From Acanthosoma haemorrhoidale (Eukaryota > Arthropoda > Insecta > Hemiptera > Acanthosomatidae), in contig OV884011.1 in NCBI GenBank assembly GCA_930367205.1, forward strand, positions 42,421,754 through 42,485,753: 64,000 bases of DNA. Reading direction: 5' to 3'. The notes under the pieces are model-generated. The model was not told where the DNA came from and searched no databases. It saw nothing but the letters and a program-made list of their open reading frames with translations. The first letter of the stretch is position 1, and each line of letters opens with the position of its first letter. This document shows, in pieces, positions 12,685 to 26,624 of this stretch. A program made the position numbers and the translations under genes.

Positions 12685-14348
12685 TTGCCCCATCGTCACC
12701 TAAAAATTGACAATCATAATCCTTTACCTCAGTATCTCAAAGACCTAATCCAATCCAAACGCCACTCGAGAACAGTGTGGCAAAGATCCCGACATCCTGC
12801 TGATCGTCGCTCATACAATCAGTACTGCAGGTTGGTAAAGCGGCAATTGGCATCCTTCCGTTCCGATTCTTTTAATTCCTATCTCTCCTCTCTGTCTACC
12901 AGGGATAATTCCTTGTGGAATCTAACAAAAAAAAATCCTAAAGTATCACCCTGTTTCACACCCACTCCGTCGTGATGATGGGTCCTGGGCGGCTTCGGAT
13001 GTGGATAGGTCGGAGGAATTTGCTCTGCATCTTACCCATACTTTCACACCTCACCTTTCTCATCAAAACCATACTCACAGCACAACTGTGGAAGATTAAC
13101 TCACTTCAACTAGTCCTCTCTGTCTTCCACAAAAAGCCGTTAACCCTTCTGAGGTCAAATACCTTCTGAAAAACTTACCTTACCGAAAATCCCCTGAATA
13201 TGATCTCCTTACTCCTCAAATTCTCAAACAACTTCCTCCCAAAGTCATTCCATTATTGTCCTATTCCAATTGTCGAATCCAAAAACTTTTTCCTACACAC
13301 CAGTTTGGTTTCCGTCAACGACATTCCACTGCTCAACAAGGCCTTCGCGTTGTTGATCACATCTCCTCAGCTCTTGAAGCCAAACAGTATTGCACTGATG
13401 CCTTTCTTGATATAGCTCAAGGTGTTGACTGGCTTTGGCACGCAGGTTTGCTCTACAAGGTCAAAAGATATTTACAAACGACCCTTTTCCTAATCCTACA
13501 GTCCTACCTTACAAACCGCTTCTTCCAAGTCTGCTGTGGTTTAGAATATTCTAACTACTATCCCATAAATGCAGGAGTTCCACAGGGAAGTGTCCTGGGT
13601 CCCGTCCTCTATAACCTATACACCGCTGATGTCTCAAATACCTTCTTGGCCACATTTTCAGATGACACTGCAGTCTTGTCATCGCACCCAGACCCCGACA
13701 TAGTATCCTAAAACCTTCAAAAAACACCTTGATGAGATCGAGTATTGGTGCAGCCAATGGAGAATCAATGTTAATGAAGCAAAAAGTTCCCACATTACCT
13801 TCACCCGCGGTCGCAAGTCTTGTCCACTAGGTTATTTTAATTCTATTCCTCTCCCTGTAACCAAGACAGTACGGTACTCAGGCTTCCATCTCGACAAACG
13901 ACTGACCTGGAACCCATGAGACTAAAAAGACAAGAACTAAACAGACGCTTTGGACAGCTGTACAGACTACTTCGAAGGGCAGACACCTCATCTCTCGATA
14001 GAAAATAAACTACTAATTTACAAAGTCATACTTAAGCCAATCTTGACATACGGAATAGAGCTATGGGGGACAGCAAAAAAGTTAAACATCAAGCGCAGCA
14101 TCCAATCCTTTCAATTAAAAGTCCTGAGAACAATAGTAAATGCCCCTTATTACGTCAGCAGTAAAACCCTTCATAATGATCTGAGTATACCCTACATTCT
14201 TGAACTCATCCGTTACAAGTTCATAAAATTCCATGGTAACCTATCCAACCACCCTAATTCCCTAGCACAGTCATTGCATTGCACCACTCATCCCTATAAT
14301 CTTCCTCCTCGGAGACTAGCATGGCAGTGGCCTCGTGACCTCCTATAA
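12685..14348 (+). pseudogene. Reverse transcriptase of the Jockey-like element (frameshifts, stops, deletion)
   Basis: Remnant of the element's RNA-dependent DNA polymerase. Blocks: linker region 12685-12975; thumb-side approach at 12976-13240 in another frame; QFGFRQRHSTAQQ and a FLDIA..VDWLWH block (catalytic motif A) at about 13300-13440; GVPQGSVLGPVLYNLY (motif B) at about 13574-13622; FSDDTAVL (motif C, usually FADD) at about 13655-13680; WRINVNEAKS near 13760; and the C-terminal LIYKVILKPILTYGIELWG block in the frame 13950-14348. The stretch between LPPKVIPLLS and the QFGFR block is too short: the 'KP..P..SYRPISLLP' segment is missing, while a relative at 20.9-21.1 kb still has it. Not functional. 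Confidence 0.88.
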
Positions 14349-14655
14349 ATAAGTGACAGTGAGAGTCCTGGCGATGGCCAGTTTCTCCAATCATGTCCTG
14401 AGCGTCTGTGGCTCTCGCGCTTTTGGTCAGCCTCCACTGGCTCTTCCAGTGATGCGGTTGACGTTGGAGCGTCAAGACGGAGGACTTCCCAAGACTCTGC
14501 TTCCTCCTTCACACGCGAGATGACAACCATGAGAACTTGGTAGGTCTCTGGGCTGTTTGTATATATAGTATGAATGAAAATTGGTATGAATGAGATCATT
14601 TAACACAATTACTTACAGCCCAATCAGGCAGGTTGTAATTTTAACTTGATTAAAA
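14349..14655 (+). repeat. 3' untranslated tail of Jockey-like family A
   Basis: Begins just after the reverse-transcriptase stop. It contains CATGTCCTGAGCGTCTGTGG and GTGGCTCTCGCGC, repeated in the copies at 24.0, 35.3 and 38.0 kb, then the spaced GTATGAATGA motifs and the terminal GGCAGGTTGTAATTTT. Such tails are recognised by the element's own polymerase, which explains why so many short 5'-truncated copies keep only this part. Confidence 0.75.
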
Positions 14656-14659
14656 TTGT

Positions 14660-16042
14660 TATTAGTAATTTCTATAGATAATATTCTAACTTGGATCTTT
14701 GGTGTATAAATTGGGGGATCTAATGCAAAATCCAAGTGCACTAAAATAGTTCTTCAGAATCTGTAATACTACGACATCTGATAACCACACCATTCTAAAA
14801 TGTACGTTTCCAACCGTATGCCTTATAAAGACGAAACATTAAGCGATTTAACAGAAATACAAGGTGTACATTAACAAACGTACAAACACATATTTTTTTA
14901 AAGGAAGGCTCCTTTTGGTCCTTCAAGACAGGCATGATAAAGCTGTTGTAAATTTCGTACATAAATAGTTCTTAAAGATAGTCAATTAATCCAGTGTAAA
15001 TTAATCACTTAAACGATACCACAATTAGCTTTAACGCACGTGAGAATAATACTCCTTTCCGTACAAACCACAAGTTCTGTCCGGGATTCCAATAATAATA
15101 AAGTCCTATACAGCACTTAATATTAGTATGGCGTTTATTTTGTGTAGTAGTTAAGAAATTAATGAAGTAACTGTGCTCTTATACAAAAAAGTACAAAAAC
15201 AAAAAAATTGTGAACCTTCATTATAGCAAGGCTGCTTTTTTATTTGAAGATAATCTAAATTCTATTCGTGAAAACGGAGACTCGGGTACAGAAGTTTAAT
15301 ATCAAACCTTGGGGGAAATCATGCCTGTGCCCACTCCAAGACCTCAAGGAATCGGAATGCCTTTACCTCCTCTCTGCGTGCTCCAGATTAAAGGATCGTG
15401 GTATTTGTCAAAGCTGGTTTTGCAATATCTCTGTTAAAATAATATTAACAATTGTCAACCCTACACTAGCAAACGAGTCTTCGAATCAATATAAAAAGGA
15501 ATTCAATTCAAGTGTCAAGTATCACACAATTGAGGGTTTCGTTACGATTTTTGTGAAATTATAATCTAATAATATTTCAAACCACACTATATGTTACTAA
15601 GCAGAGTCATAATCTTGAATTTTACATCGTACTCTGAACTGCAGAAAAACATATCTTATATCTTCTTGATAAGACATCATGTTTTATGAAGATCAAATAC
15701 AGCTTCTCTGCCTCTAGCTTGAGCCGGGGACTTTATATATATAACACATAAGGGTATTGAAAATGAAAAATTTAGCAAGAAAACAAGCGAAAGAATGTGG
15801 AAAGGATTTAGGAGGCATTCATGCGCGTATTTCGTCTTTGTGCTGGTTATAACAACCAGTGATAAGTAAATAACACATGGTTCGCTGCTGGAAGCTATAT
15901 ACTCTAATTAAAAAAAAGAAGGTGTTTAGCCGAATCAAACATTCAAAAACAAAAATAAATAAATAAAAGTATAGAATAATTTTTGGCTTTAGGGCTTCTG
16001 CAATTGTTTATTTTTATTTTTACAACAGTCTACTTTTCGCCT
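14660..16042. other. AT-rich non-coding stretch
   Basis: One plus-strand frame of 98 codons at 15268-15564 has no family resemblance that I can see. Otherwise no feature. Confidence 0.35.
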
Positions 16043-16990
<948 letters not shown>

Positions 16991-19900
16991 GTGGCTGGGT
17001 CGAAAAGCATCGTTTTATAAACGTCTTTAAAATGTAAATATTTTTTTCGAGAAACATGTGGGAACACAAAACAAGTGATGCTCTTATTACCTAAGTTTCT
17101 AGGAAGGAGGGAGAAATAAGGCATCTATCCACCATTCCCTCTTACGTATGTCCAGTCCACTCCTTCTGTTCTAGACGTGAACTGCTACAGTGCTTTATTT
17201 TATTATAACACCTATTCTATACTGGTCTTCTCTCACTTAACTTGAATTCAGTTTATGGCATTTAACTCACTACCCATTACGCTTGTCATACATCATATAA
17301 ATGTATGACTAAGCAATGAATTGAACAGCTTTATATTTTTTTTTGTGAATTATATTCTAATTTCTTCGATATATCAAGTCGAGAATAATTCCGTAGGCTA
17401 CCTGTAGATGTGGGAAGGGGATAAATATGTCGGATAGAAGTCTGGAAATTACATAGAACGAAACAATGCCAAATACCCCGGATAGAGGATTATGTAAGAG
17501 AGAAATTCACTTATAGGCATTACCATTTATAGATAGTAATTTTTCATTGAAAACTCTCCGTGTCTCTGTATTTTTCGTCATCACATTAGAATACCCTAGA
17601 CAAATATACCGTACACCTGATGCCTAACGGAATAAACCTACACTCCCTCTTAGCCTAATGATATGGCTAGTGCATATGTCTAAATGTTTTACTAGGTCAG
17701 TAAAAATGATGACCCCACATATAGTCATAAATACGGACCCTTGGAGCTATGTGGTTCAAAATAGGTGCTCTTCAAAATTCAGGCATTTCATAATGATCTG
17801 TTGTATTATACGAAGTAGTCAAACATGTGAGGTATCGAATCTTCAGGATGTTTTGCAACTTTGTATCTTGGTATTCTAAAAAAAAACTGGATGGGTGTAT
17901 TAGAGACACCACCGTTAAGTGCGAAAGAATATGGTTTATGAATTTAAACATGTTTATTACAAAGAAAATGGAATCCACGAATTGCATGAGTATGGACCAC
18001 TTGCCCAATGACTCCCTGCGTATCTGCATGACAATGGAAATACATCCTCACGTGATCAGGTGATAAGCTCCGTTTCTTCTGATTGTTCGTGGGAACACAT
18101 TTGCCTTATAAATATTTTAGCAGTTGGCAGTTATTATACAGCTTAAATTAGGCCACAAATGGTGAGCGATAAAGAATCCCCAAGAAACTGTAAACGATCG
18201 TTAACTTAACACGTTTGCACGTAAACGTTCTCTTTAAATATGTGGACAGGCTGTTCCGAGATAAGCAGTAATCATTCACATTCCAACAAGCTTCCCAATC
18301 ACTATATATTCTCCTTCCAGCCTCTTTCTCACTCGATCTCTGATCTAATCAGTACTCAATGCTTCGACACACAGGCTACAACCTCCAGCGGACTCTCACC
18401 AATATTCCTAGATCGACAACTACACCTCAAGTGTGGTCTCATACACTCCTTAATGCCTTCACCCAAATATGTCCCTCCTATAACAAGGATCGCCTTACTC
18501 CAATAAATCCATTTTATTTTTCCTTATCCCATAATTTTCAAATATGAGAACTTTGGGGGACACTTCGCTCACTTGTAAATAGGTTTTTTTTTTTTCCCAT
18601 ATCCCCTTATTATAAAATTAATGTATGTTACAAAATACATATTCTACAAACTTACGTATATTATGTTAATATTTCAATGAAGTATGTTTTAGTGATAAGG
18701 TCTGCAAGTCGTAATTGTTTATTTGCACGTTAACACAGATAACGATCATTTATGAGCACTCCCAACATAGGGATCCATCGTACCAGTTGTACTTTAAACT
18801 TAACGATTTAAAAACACTGAAGTCTTCTAAAAGACTCTGTAATTAAAGGATGACTAGGTAAAATGGGTAGACAGGCAGGTATGAACTGTAAGTTTAAGAT
18901 TGTGGAATTGGCCCTGATCGGTGTTCTGCAATACTTATTAAGTCTGCTTGATTGTACCTAGAGTGGGTAGGATTCAAGAGGTATGTTTCTTCCTTAGGAG
19001 CTTTTCGGCCGTCCACAGGTTCTTCCTGTGTTGATAATTTCCCAGGGCATCATAGTTAAATACGTAGCTTACCATCCTACTAGAGTAGGGAGTTAGTTAT
19101 TATCACAGCACAAGGCAATTAGATACACAGCATTAATAGTGGGGGACCAATTGTCCAATGTTTACATCAACCAAGTCGTCCATTGTTGGTTAAAGTGCAC
19201 TGTTGGACCGTTAAATGCAGTTCATTGTTCCTATGGATGGTCGTCGGATAGTATTGGGTCTCTTGTCTTTACATTTCTAGGTTATTTAACTAATTATCCA
19301 ATAATAATGACTGTAACAAATATTGACCTAAAATTTATGCTGCTTCACTTCCATCTTTATTTGTATTTTTGCTTCATTGCTGGATTATTGTTGGTTATTA
19401 GTTGAACATGCCTGTGACTTTTCTTAGTTAACAATTCCAAAGATACGACTGATATTTTGTTCGGATGGAGCGTGAATCGAGACCGCACTTTAACACTACC
19501 ATTTGTACACTCCAGCGGGCTGGCACATCGGTCTTCGCCGAAGAAAACAGCTTGTAGCCGGTTTTTATAATATACACGTCCGAAGGCAATACGATTCATA
19601 ATAAATAAATAACTTTAATGAAAGTTAAGTTAAGTTCGTTGGACCTATTTATTTTTCATCTTGCTTCCTATATTGCTACTTGATAATACCAGTTCAGTAT
19701 TATTGTTTAAACATAGTCCATTTCTTGCATTGCTTTCCGTCGAATTTCCAAGTCTTTATCATCTCTATCCCAATGATGTTATAAGCTGTAAAACTGCAAA
19801 CGTTCAACGACTAGAATCTTTTAATCGTGCAAAAAAGGGGAAATTTCCCCCCCTACTTAAAAAAAATGTAGTGCTAATGACAGAAGTAGAAAAACTTCCG

Positions 19901-20695
19901 CGAATCCGAGTTCGAATAAAAGACCGCGACGCTCCAAAAAACGACCAGGAAACCGTAAAAAGCCTTGTTATTTACATTTTAGAAAATATATCAAAAATTT
20001 CAATAGTCATGTTCAGTTGTGTCAACATAATATCTTATGAAATTATATGTTTTATTTGCAGGTATTTTATTGTTTAGCTAATTTTATTAAGGCATTGACG
20101 TATTATTCCTTACTATTATTATTTTGAATATTAATATAGGAAACATGCCCGAAGGCGAGTGGTACCACGGAAGGCCATAAATCATACGATAATGGGATGG
20201 ACTCCACGCTATAGAACAAGAATTCGGCCGGGATAGGGTTATTTGTCACTGGCATAAGAGAATACTCCACCATTAACCCAATTAATCACTGAATAGGCAC
20301 CTTAAAAAGCAGTTTATCTTTTTACTCAAATAGATTACTACAAAGAGAAGGTACTGAATCAATGTTTTACCTGTACAGGGTGGCCACTGACAAAACTGAA
20401 TAGTATAAAACAAAAATAACTTTTACAAACTCATGTTTTGTTTGGAAATATAATCAATGCATTAAATTTTAGTATTATGTGCGAAACACGACATTTCGGA
20501 AATTACCACTATTTCCCTGCTCATATATTAAGGCTCTCTCTTCAGCAATTTCCAAAAGCAAGCTAGGCAAGGCTTCAGGTCGTAAAATTACAAAGGATTA
20601 CGGCTCGAATCGTATAATTTCACAAACTGCTTGAGGTTCAAGAATGGCAGTAAAGTTTGGACTTAAGTATGAATTTAAATCCGATTCCAGAATCT
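16991..20695. other. Non-coding stretch
   Basis: AT-rich. The patch at 18240-18560 is pyrimidine-rich, reads in two overlapping plus frames and could be a transposon scrap, but no domain is evident. A plus frame at 19661-20077 is open for 138 codons, with an LPRIRVRIKDRDAPK block and a hydrophobic end; it matches nothing that I know and may be chance. A motif ACAGGGTGGCCAC at 20377 resembles mariner-type terminal repeats, but no partner end was found. Confidence 0.3.
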
Positions 20696-20699
20696 TCCA

Positions 20700-21580
20700 A
20701 AGCGATGTTCTGACAATGCCTAGTTAAACAGGTCGATGACCATCACAACCAGAAGGCTCTTTAAGGAGATTCTCAACAAAGAGAGATGATCAACAACACG
20801 AAGGCCCTGTTGTGCAGTTAAATGTCGTATATACTGAAACCAAACTGGGGAGTAGGAAAAAGGTTTTTGGATTCAACAATTGGAAGTAGACGTTTTAATA
20901 GGAGTTTTTCAAAGATTTAGAGAGGATAGGGACTAGACTAATTAGAAGGTAAGGTGAGTTGTCTTTCGGTGGTTTAATGGGTTTAGAAAATAGGACAATA
21001 ATAAAATGTGTCCAGGAGAGGGGGTAATGCCTCGTTCGGATAATGCAATTATAAATGTAGGTTAGAAGATAATGGATATAGAAGGAAGTTTTAAAGAATT
21101 TCAGGAGTAAGGATATTATATTTGATCTCAAAGGGGTTAACGGCTCTTGGTTAAAGTGAGAGAGGGATGGTAATGTCAGGAAATCTTCAATAGTTATGGA
21201 ATGCGTATGATTTTCATGACTAAGGTGAGGAGTAAAAATACGAAAAAGATGCAGAACGAATTGTTCCAACCTTTCAACAAGCTGCCCAGGACTCGTCATA
21301 ACGATGGAGTGAGTGTGAATCTTTATCCTCTTTAGCCAGAAAAGAGAGGTGGGAATCATAGAAATATGGTCGGTAGGATGCTAAATGCCGCTTCACCAGT
21401 CTGGTGTCCAGTTCTACGCAAGATTTTTCTCGAGTGGTGTTTGGATTAGGGCTTTGAAATGCTGAGTAAGATATTTTCGTTTTGAAATTTTGGATGACGG
21501 CAGGGTGACGATGACTCCTAAGCCAACCACTGGGTCAGAGTAGTGAAAGTATGCACTTCATCGCCTAGTTCTTGGGAATT
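20700..21580 (-). pseudogene. Jockey-like family A fragment (reverse transcriptase, N-terminal half)
   Basis: Minus-strand relic. From 21580 downward it parallels 12625 onward in the long copy: the linker with a GTGAAGCGGCATTTAGCATC string, the FTPHLSHENHTHSIT block, LTPLRSNI, and then a stretch that the long copy has lost, including YIYNCIIRTRHYPLSW and FSKPIKPPKDNSPY, followed by LVPILSKSLK. Farther down (20820-20870) it matches the QFGFRQ..HSTAQQ coding region. The main open part runs from 21359 to 20895. It ends before the catalytic motifs and is not functional. Confidence 0.75.
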
Positions 21581-21584
21581 ACAT

Positions 21585-23400
21585 CTAAATAAATAATTTT
21601 AATTTATTAAATTAAAGTAAAGAAAATAAATCACTGACACAAATAAATATTACCATTTATCTCTGTCGTTGTGTTATAGTGTAGCTGTAGAAGGAACAGT
21701 AATCTACTGCAACAAATTAGACAAGATTTGCCGCCAGCCGTTTACCTTCTCCAAAGGCCCTTTACCTTGGTTTTGTAATAGGAACGCCCTTTGGACTAAC
21801 GCTTCTATTGTCCCCCTTTGGCTTACTTAACGACAATTATGTATTCAAATAATTAGTTATATTTGATAATATTATTATGTTGGTAATTATATTAAATACA
21901 ATGAATATTGGATACATTAACGAGTCGATCCAAGGATTAGGGGCAATCCTTGCCATTTTAGAATAGATCAACTTCCAATTTACAACAAGATCTAGGTATA
22001 ATTTTTATATAATCAACTTTGTTGCATCAATAACGAATTGACTTGCATTTATAAAATATTTCTAAAAAAATAAATGATAGGATAGTGAATAAACAAGACT
22101 AAGAGATACTGACGGGCAAGATACTTGACTCCGAGTTCCATAAATATTGATTAGAAGTTAAATTCCAAAAAATATATATCATGTTTTTTTATACCGTGGC
22201 ATAGTGGTTAACCATGATGATGAAATCCAAACATAAAATTCCTCATAGCCTCATGCCATTTTATTTTCATCAATGGTTCGTCAGTATATTTAGAGGTGTT
22301 GGGGAATGCACTTATGTAATTTGTATTGCATCGTTTAAATAATGCTGTCATTGCAATGACAGTCATAACACCTTCCACTTTTAATTTTTTCTCCACAATT
22401 ATCAATATTGAATTTGAACCAAAAAAATAGCCAGCATATTTAAAGGTTTCGAAATTATGCCTTTACAATCTCTCACCAATCGCATAATATTTACTGATTT
22501 CTATGGTAGAATATACCTGAAGATAAGCCGTCAGACGTAAGACGATTGCCCCGTACATAAACGAAAATACAAATTGTCCCTCCAGGAATAGTAAATATTT
22601 CTCACATCACTGTAAGCAGAAAGTATTATAGCTTTAGAGGGAAACATAAGCAAGTTAATTGTTTAGGATAGCTCAGCTTACAGCAGAGAATGAAGATACG
22701 ATAAATAAAATGAGAGTGGTGGGAAGGAACTTGATTACTTTGTTCAGACTTTATTGGAGCGTTATCCTGCAAAACTATTAATCAATTTGAAGAATATTTA
22801 CTTACAGCTCACTGTGTGGCACGAACCAGAAATTCATTGGTTTCAAAGAGACCTGAAATCGATTAAAAAAATTGTTACACTCAAAATTTATTCTACATAA
22901 TACTTAGTTAAGAAAAACTTTAATAGTCTAATGTTTATTGAAAAAATAATAATGTAATCAGTTATTGCTTGGTCATAAAGCATAAAAGCAAAAATTGTTA
23001 AGTAAATTCGTAAACGTTTGTTTTTCTAATACTAGCGAAATTTGAAACGCCTTAATTTAGTGTTTAATACCCTCCCCCTTTTATGCATGGTCTTCGGCAT
23101 AATCCTCTATGTATTACAGTAAACAACTCCTCGTTTGTTTGAATAAAATAATTAAATTTTGTCCTAAAGCAAACATTGCGATGGATTACACTGAAAGGGA
23201 TCTTATGTACCGAGCAAACTACCCTTCAACGTGTCATTACAATTTTCATCACCACCGATAAAATGTTATAACTTAGGTCAACAAAATCTGCTACTACACT
23301 GTCAGCTCATAGTTATCCGTAAATAAGCTCAGGATTATGCCATAATGAAGAAAGAGTAGATTTTCTTAACAAATTGTGTATGTCTGCTGTCAGTTCCTTA
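21585..23400. other. AT-rich non-coding stretch
   Basis: Nothing gene-like. At 22196 the string CCGTGGCATAGTGGTTAAC resembles the A box of a tRNA-derived repeat, but no B box follows at the expected distance. Confidence 0.35.
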
Positions 23401-23419
23401 CGTGAAATGGGCCCGAAAT

Positions 23420-23690
23420 GGAAATATACAGTGAAAAGGATGAATAGCGAAGGTTGTATGTGAGAGACGGTGACGCTCAGGGCATGCAGTTCCAGAACTC
23501 CTAGTACGTCGGTGTAAACAAAAGATCTCGGGGCCATCTCTTCTTGAATATCCGAAGAGGATTGTAGGGATTGGTGATGCTTGAAAGAGATCTTGGGAAG
23601 GGTTTGGGGTGGTTGGATAATTTTTTATGGAATTTCAAGGAGTGATATTGTTAACTTTAAGGCCCTTATGAAGAGTTATATTGTTAACAT
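23420..23690 (-). mobile_element. Diverged Jockey-like family A fragment
   Basis: Minus-strand copy matching the 3' end of the reverse-transcriptase gene and the start of the tail in diverged form: CCGAAGAGGATTGTAGGGAT, GGGTGGTTGGATA, TATGGAATTTCA and CTTATGAAGAGTTATATTGT can each be paired with the neighbouring younger copy. The younger copy at 23700-24526 was inserted at its end. Confidence 0.5.
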
Positions 23691-23699
23691 GAGAGATTT

Positions 23700-24526
23700 T
23701 TTTTTATTAACAACAACAACTTCATTATGATAAAATTACAATCTCCCTGATTGGGCTATAAGTAATTCTGATAAATGATCTCGTTCATACAAATTTACAA
23801 TTTTCATTCACTCGCTCGTATATACAAACAGCCCAGAGGCCCCCAAATCCTCATGGTTGTCATCTCCCTAACGTGCGAAGGAGGAAGCGGAGACTTAGGA
23901 AGTCCCCCACAATCTTACGCCAGCCGCGTCACTGGATAAGAGCCAGCGGAGGCTGACCAAGAGCGCGAGACCCACAGACGCTCAGGAAACTGGCCATTGC
24001 CAGGACTACCAATGTCACTTATTTATAGCAGGTCACGAGGCCACTGCCGTTTTAGTCTCCGAGGAGGATTATAGGGATGAGTGGTGCGCAATGACTGTGC
24101 TAGGGAATTAGGGTGGTTGGATAGGTTACCATGGAATTTTATGAACTTGTAACGGATGAGTTCAAGAATGTAGGGTATACTCAGATCATTATGAAGGGTT
24201 TTACTGCTGACGTAATAAGGGGCATTTACTATTGTTCTCAGGAATTTTGATTGAAAGGATTGGATGCGCTTGATGTTTCACCTTTTTGCTGTCCCCCATA
24301 GCTCTCTCTATTCCGTATGTCCAGATTGGCTTAAGTATAACTTTGTAAATAAGTAGTTTATTTTCTATTGAGAGATGGGATGTCCTTTGAAGTAGTCTGT
24401 ACAGTTGTCCAAAGCGTCTGTTTAATTCTTGTCTTTTTAGCCTCATGTGTGGGTTTCATGTCAGTCTTTTGTCGAGATGGAAGCCTAAATACCGTACTGT
24501 ACTCAGACCCAGGGAGAGGAATCGAA
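23700..24526 (-). mobile_element. 5'-truncated Jockey-like family A copy with target-site duplication
   Basis: Near-identical reverse complement of 13830-14640: the last part of the reverse transcriptase plus the full 3' tail, ending TACAATCTCCCTGATTGGGC. It is flanked by a 9-bp direct repeat GAGAGATTT at 23691-23699 and 24527-24535, the expected footprint of target-primed insertion. The 5' truncation lies just inside the 'LP....YLGFHLD' region. Small indels break the reading frame (open part 24201-24446). The close match to the 14-kb copy suggests fairly recent activity of the family. Confidence 0.85.
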
Positions 24527-24535
24527 GAGAGATTT

Positions 24536-26394
24536 AATAATAATTATTTATGTTATTGGAATGATCGGATGCACTAATTTTTAATTTTCATTATTTTACG
24601 GCATAGATAAATAGATTTTGCTGAATAGATTTTTGCTATTTTGAAATTAAATGGATTTTGATGGAATTTGAATTGCATTTAAGCCACAGGCCAGATGGAG
24701 TATCAATGATCAATTTAATTTTGCAAATGTTATCATTTATTAATATAGAAATTTAATTAGGGACGAAAATCAGCTGGTATAAATGCTACGTTTGAAATAC
24801 AGTAGTTTGCCAATAGTTTCAGACGATGGAAGCAGCAGCTTGTTGTTGCTCGCATCAAGTTGGGCAACGCTGTTTATCTCTAAACACTACCGGTAATATA
24901 AGCACAATGGGGTCTCCCAAAGGTATACCTGGCATTTACATAGGACTAATACCTTCTCACTGGTGCTTTTGGTAATTTTCCTTAGTGTCTCCCTTTCAGT
25001 TCCAATCAAGTCGCAGGGTGGTTTATGACTAATGTCCTAGATGCAAGCTCTTTTAATTGTCTTTCTTTAAACATTTACTCTCACAGTTAAAGTGTGTGAT
25101 AGGTATTCTTTACTGGAGGTATTGCTGCACCCATAAAATATCCCAAATCCATGATTTATAACTCATTAAAGGTTCGCAATTAATTACATACATCAGGAAA
25201 CGGTCATCTAGGTTGCACGCATTATCATCAGATAAAGTCCATGCTTTTTGTATGTATATTATTAGCAAAAAAATTAAACGTGCGACTAATTACCAAGCTA
25301 CGAGCTGCACATATGGTGCTTAGCTTGACACCATTCTTCTTGCTCACAAGGTGTGATATGCTTTAAGCAGTTATCGCCAATCTCAGGATCAATACAGCCG
25401 CATACCATCGCATCAAGGATATTCGTTTTAAGGAGTGTATTATTTAGGATATCCTTAAACCATCTCAGCCACTTTAGTTGGCACATGTGCCGTTGTAAAA
25501 TACTTTGTCTGAGCAGACTTTTCGTTAGGCCTGGTCACTTTGAAATTTATTACCGCTCTTTTAAATGACATTTCAAGACGTTGAATTTTGTTAATCATAA
25601 ATGGGCATCCTATCAGCTGATGTGTACGCATGTACGAATCGAATATAAGCTATATAAAATATCACTAGTTTATTCAAGGATCAGACGCCACCCATTAGTT
25701 TTTTTTATCATCCCTTGAAAGTAATTGTTTTAAAAGTAGAATACTACTTTACTAGAAGACACCCAGAACCGTCACATAAGCAGCAAAAATACAGTAACAT
25801 ATCAGACGCCATCCTGGTCTGATTTAAAGCTACGCAATAATGAGATTGTGACTGCCAAAAGAGCTTGTAAATACAAATGTATATTTCAGGTTGTTTTCAT
25901 TATATTCAAGAATAACCTAGATGCAACAATAATAATAATTAAAAAAAAAGCCTTTAATGTTTGAAGGATCAGGACAGGATTCGGCACGTCGATTAATTTC
26001 CACAAGGACCTAGGGTAGCTAATGACGTAAAATATAAGTAAACTAAATAAAAAACGCTTCAAGTAGCTGTTTTGTCTTTATAACGGCGCTGATTGAGAGT
26101 AAGGCTGCTAAGCAGTGTAAAAAAAAACTTTCAAGAATGCACAGTTATTCTTGGTTTCACCCTCAATTGAAGCCGGATATAGTTTCAACAATGCTTCGTA
26201 TAACTTTTGTGAAAAAAGTTATATAAAATATTGTATGTTATTATTAACAAAACTTTCAGTAAAGTTAAACTTAAAGTAGGTGAGGTATTATTTTCAATAT
26301 TCATCTTAGTTACTAGTTTCATTCTCAGCCACAGTAAAAAAAGTTAGGCGAAGGGCCACGGACAAATGAGTTTCGGGCAAGTTTTATATATATA
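24536..26394. other. AT-rich non-coding stretch
   Basis: No gene recognised. Two short frames near 25298-25568 overlap on opposite strands and look like chance. Confidence 0.35.
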
Positions 26395-26570
26395 AGTTAT
26401 GGCAATGTTAGGCCTAATACCACGTAGCCCCATGTAAACAAAGGCTGAAAAAATATATATAGGATTAGAAGCGGAATAAAGCCAGTTTAAACCTAGCCGT
26501 TGTTCAAATATCATTTACCTTAACTCTCGTTCTCTTTCCTTTAATCGTCTAAAGCCGATAGACGATAACT
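26395..26570 (+). mobile_element. Solo LTR of a Gypsy-type element (176 bp)
   Basis: Starts AGTTAT and ends ATAACT, the same inverted ends as the complete LTR at 46354-46539 (AGTTAA...TTAACT). The flanks read TATA on each side, a likely 4-bp target duplication. Inside are a TATA-like AATATATATAGG and an AATAAA (in GCGGAATAAAGCC), then the terminal AAAGCCGATAGACGATAACT, close to AAAGCCGATAAACATTAACT of the 46.5-kb LTR. A shorter inverted relative lies at 41115-41247. It represents a related but distinct subfamily. Confidence 0.65.
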
Positions 26571-26594
26571 TATATGTGCTATGCACATATAACA

Positions 26595-26620
26595 TATATA
26601 TATATATATATATATATATA
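26595..26620. repeat. (AT)n microsatellite
   Basis: A short run of alternating A and T, 24 bp or more, next to the solo LTR and possibly part of its preferred TATA target. Confidence 0.9.
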
Positions 26621-26624
26621 AAGA

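Larger units (their letters stand above)
11636..14655 (+). mobile_element. Jockey-like non-LTR retrotransposon, family A, longest copy (decayed)
   Basis: In order, the element holds a short possible ORF1 remnant (11636-11914), an apurinic-type endonuclease domain (11934-12600), a reverse transcriptase in several frames (12685-14348) and a 3' untranslated region of about 300 bp. The terminus carries GATCATTTAACACAATT and then CAGCCCAATCAGGCAGGTTG, ending in TGTAATTTTAAC. This terminal motif recurs at 23.7, 35.5, 38.2, 50.2 and 55.3 kb, defining a family. Stops, frameshifts and an internal deletion make this copy inactive. The 5' end is uncertain. Confidence 0.85.

Noticed and set aside
13551..14599. 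Minus-strand frames over the Jockey-like element (13551-13793, 14254-14475 and 14294-14599)
   Set aside because: They are antisense to recognisable reverse-transcriptase sequence or to its tail.
19661..20077. A 138-codon plus-strand frame as a host gene
   Set aside because: No domain, no splice context and a hydrophobic AT-driven composition at both ends; left as unexplained sequence.
20377..20390. ACAGGGTGGCCAC as a mariner-type terminal repeat
   Set aside because: No inverted partner, TA duplication or transposase remnant was found within a few kilobases.
22196..22215. CCGTGGCATAGTGGTTAAC as a tRNA gene start
   Set aside because: No B box or matching acceptor stem lies within 100 bp.
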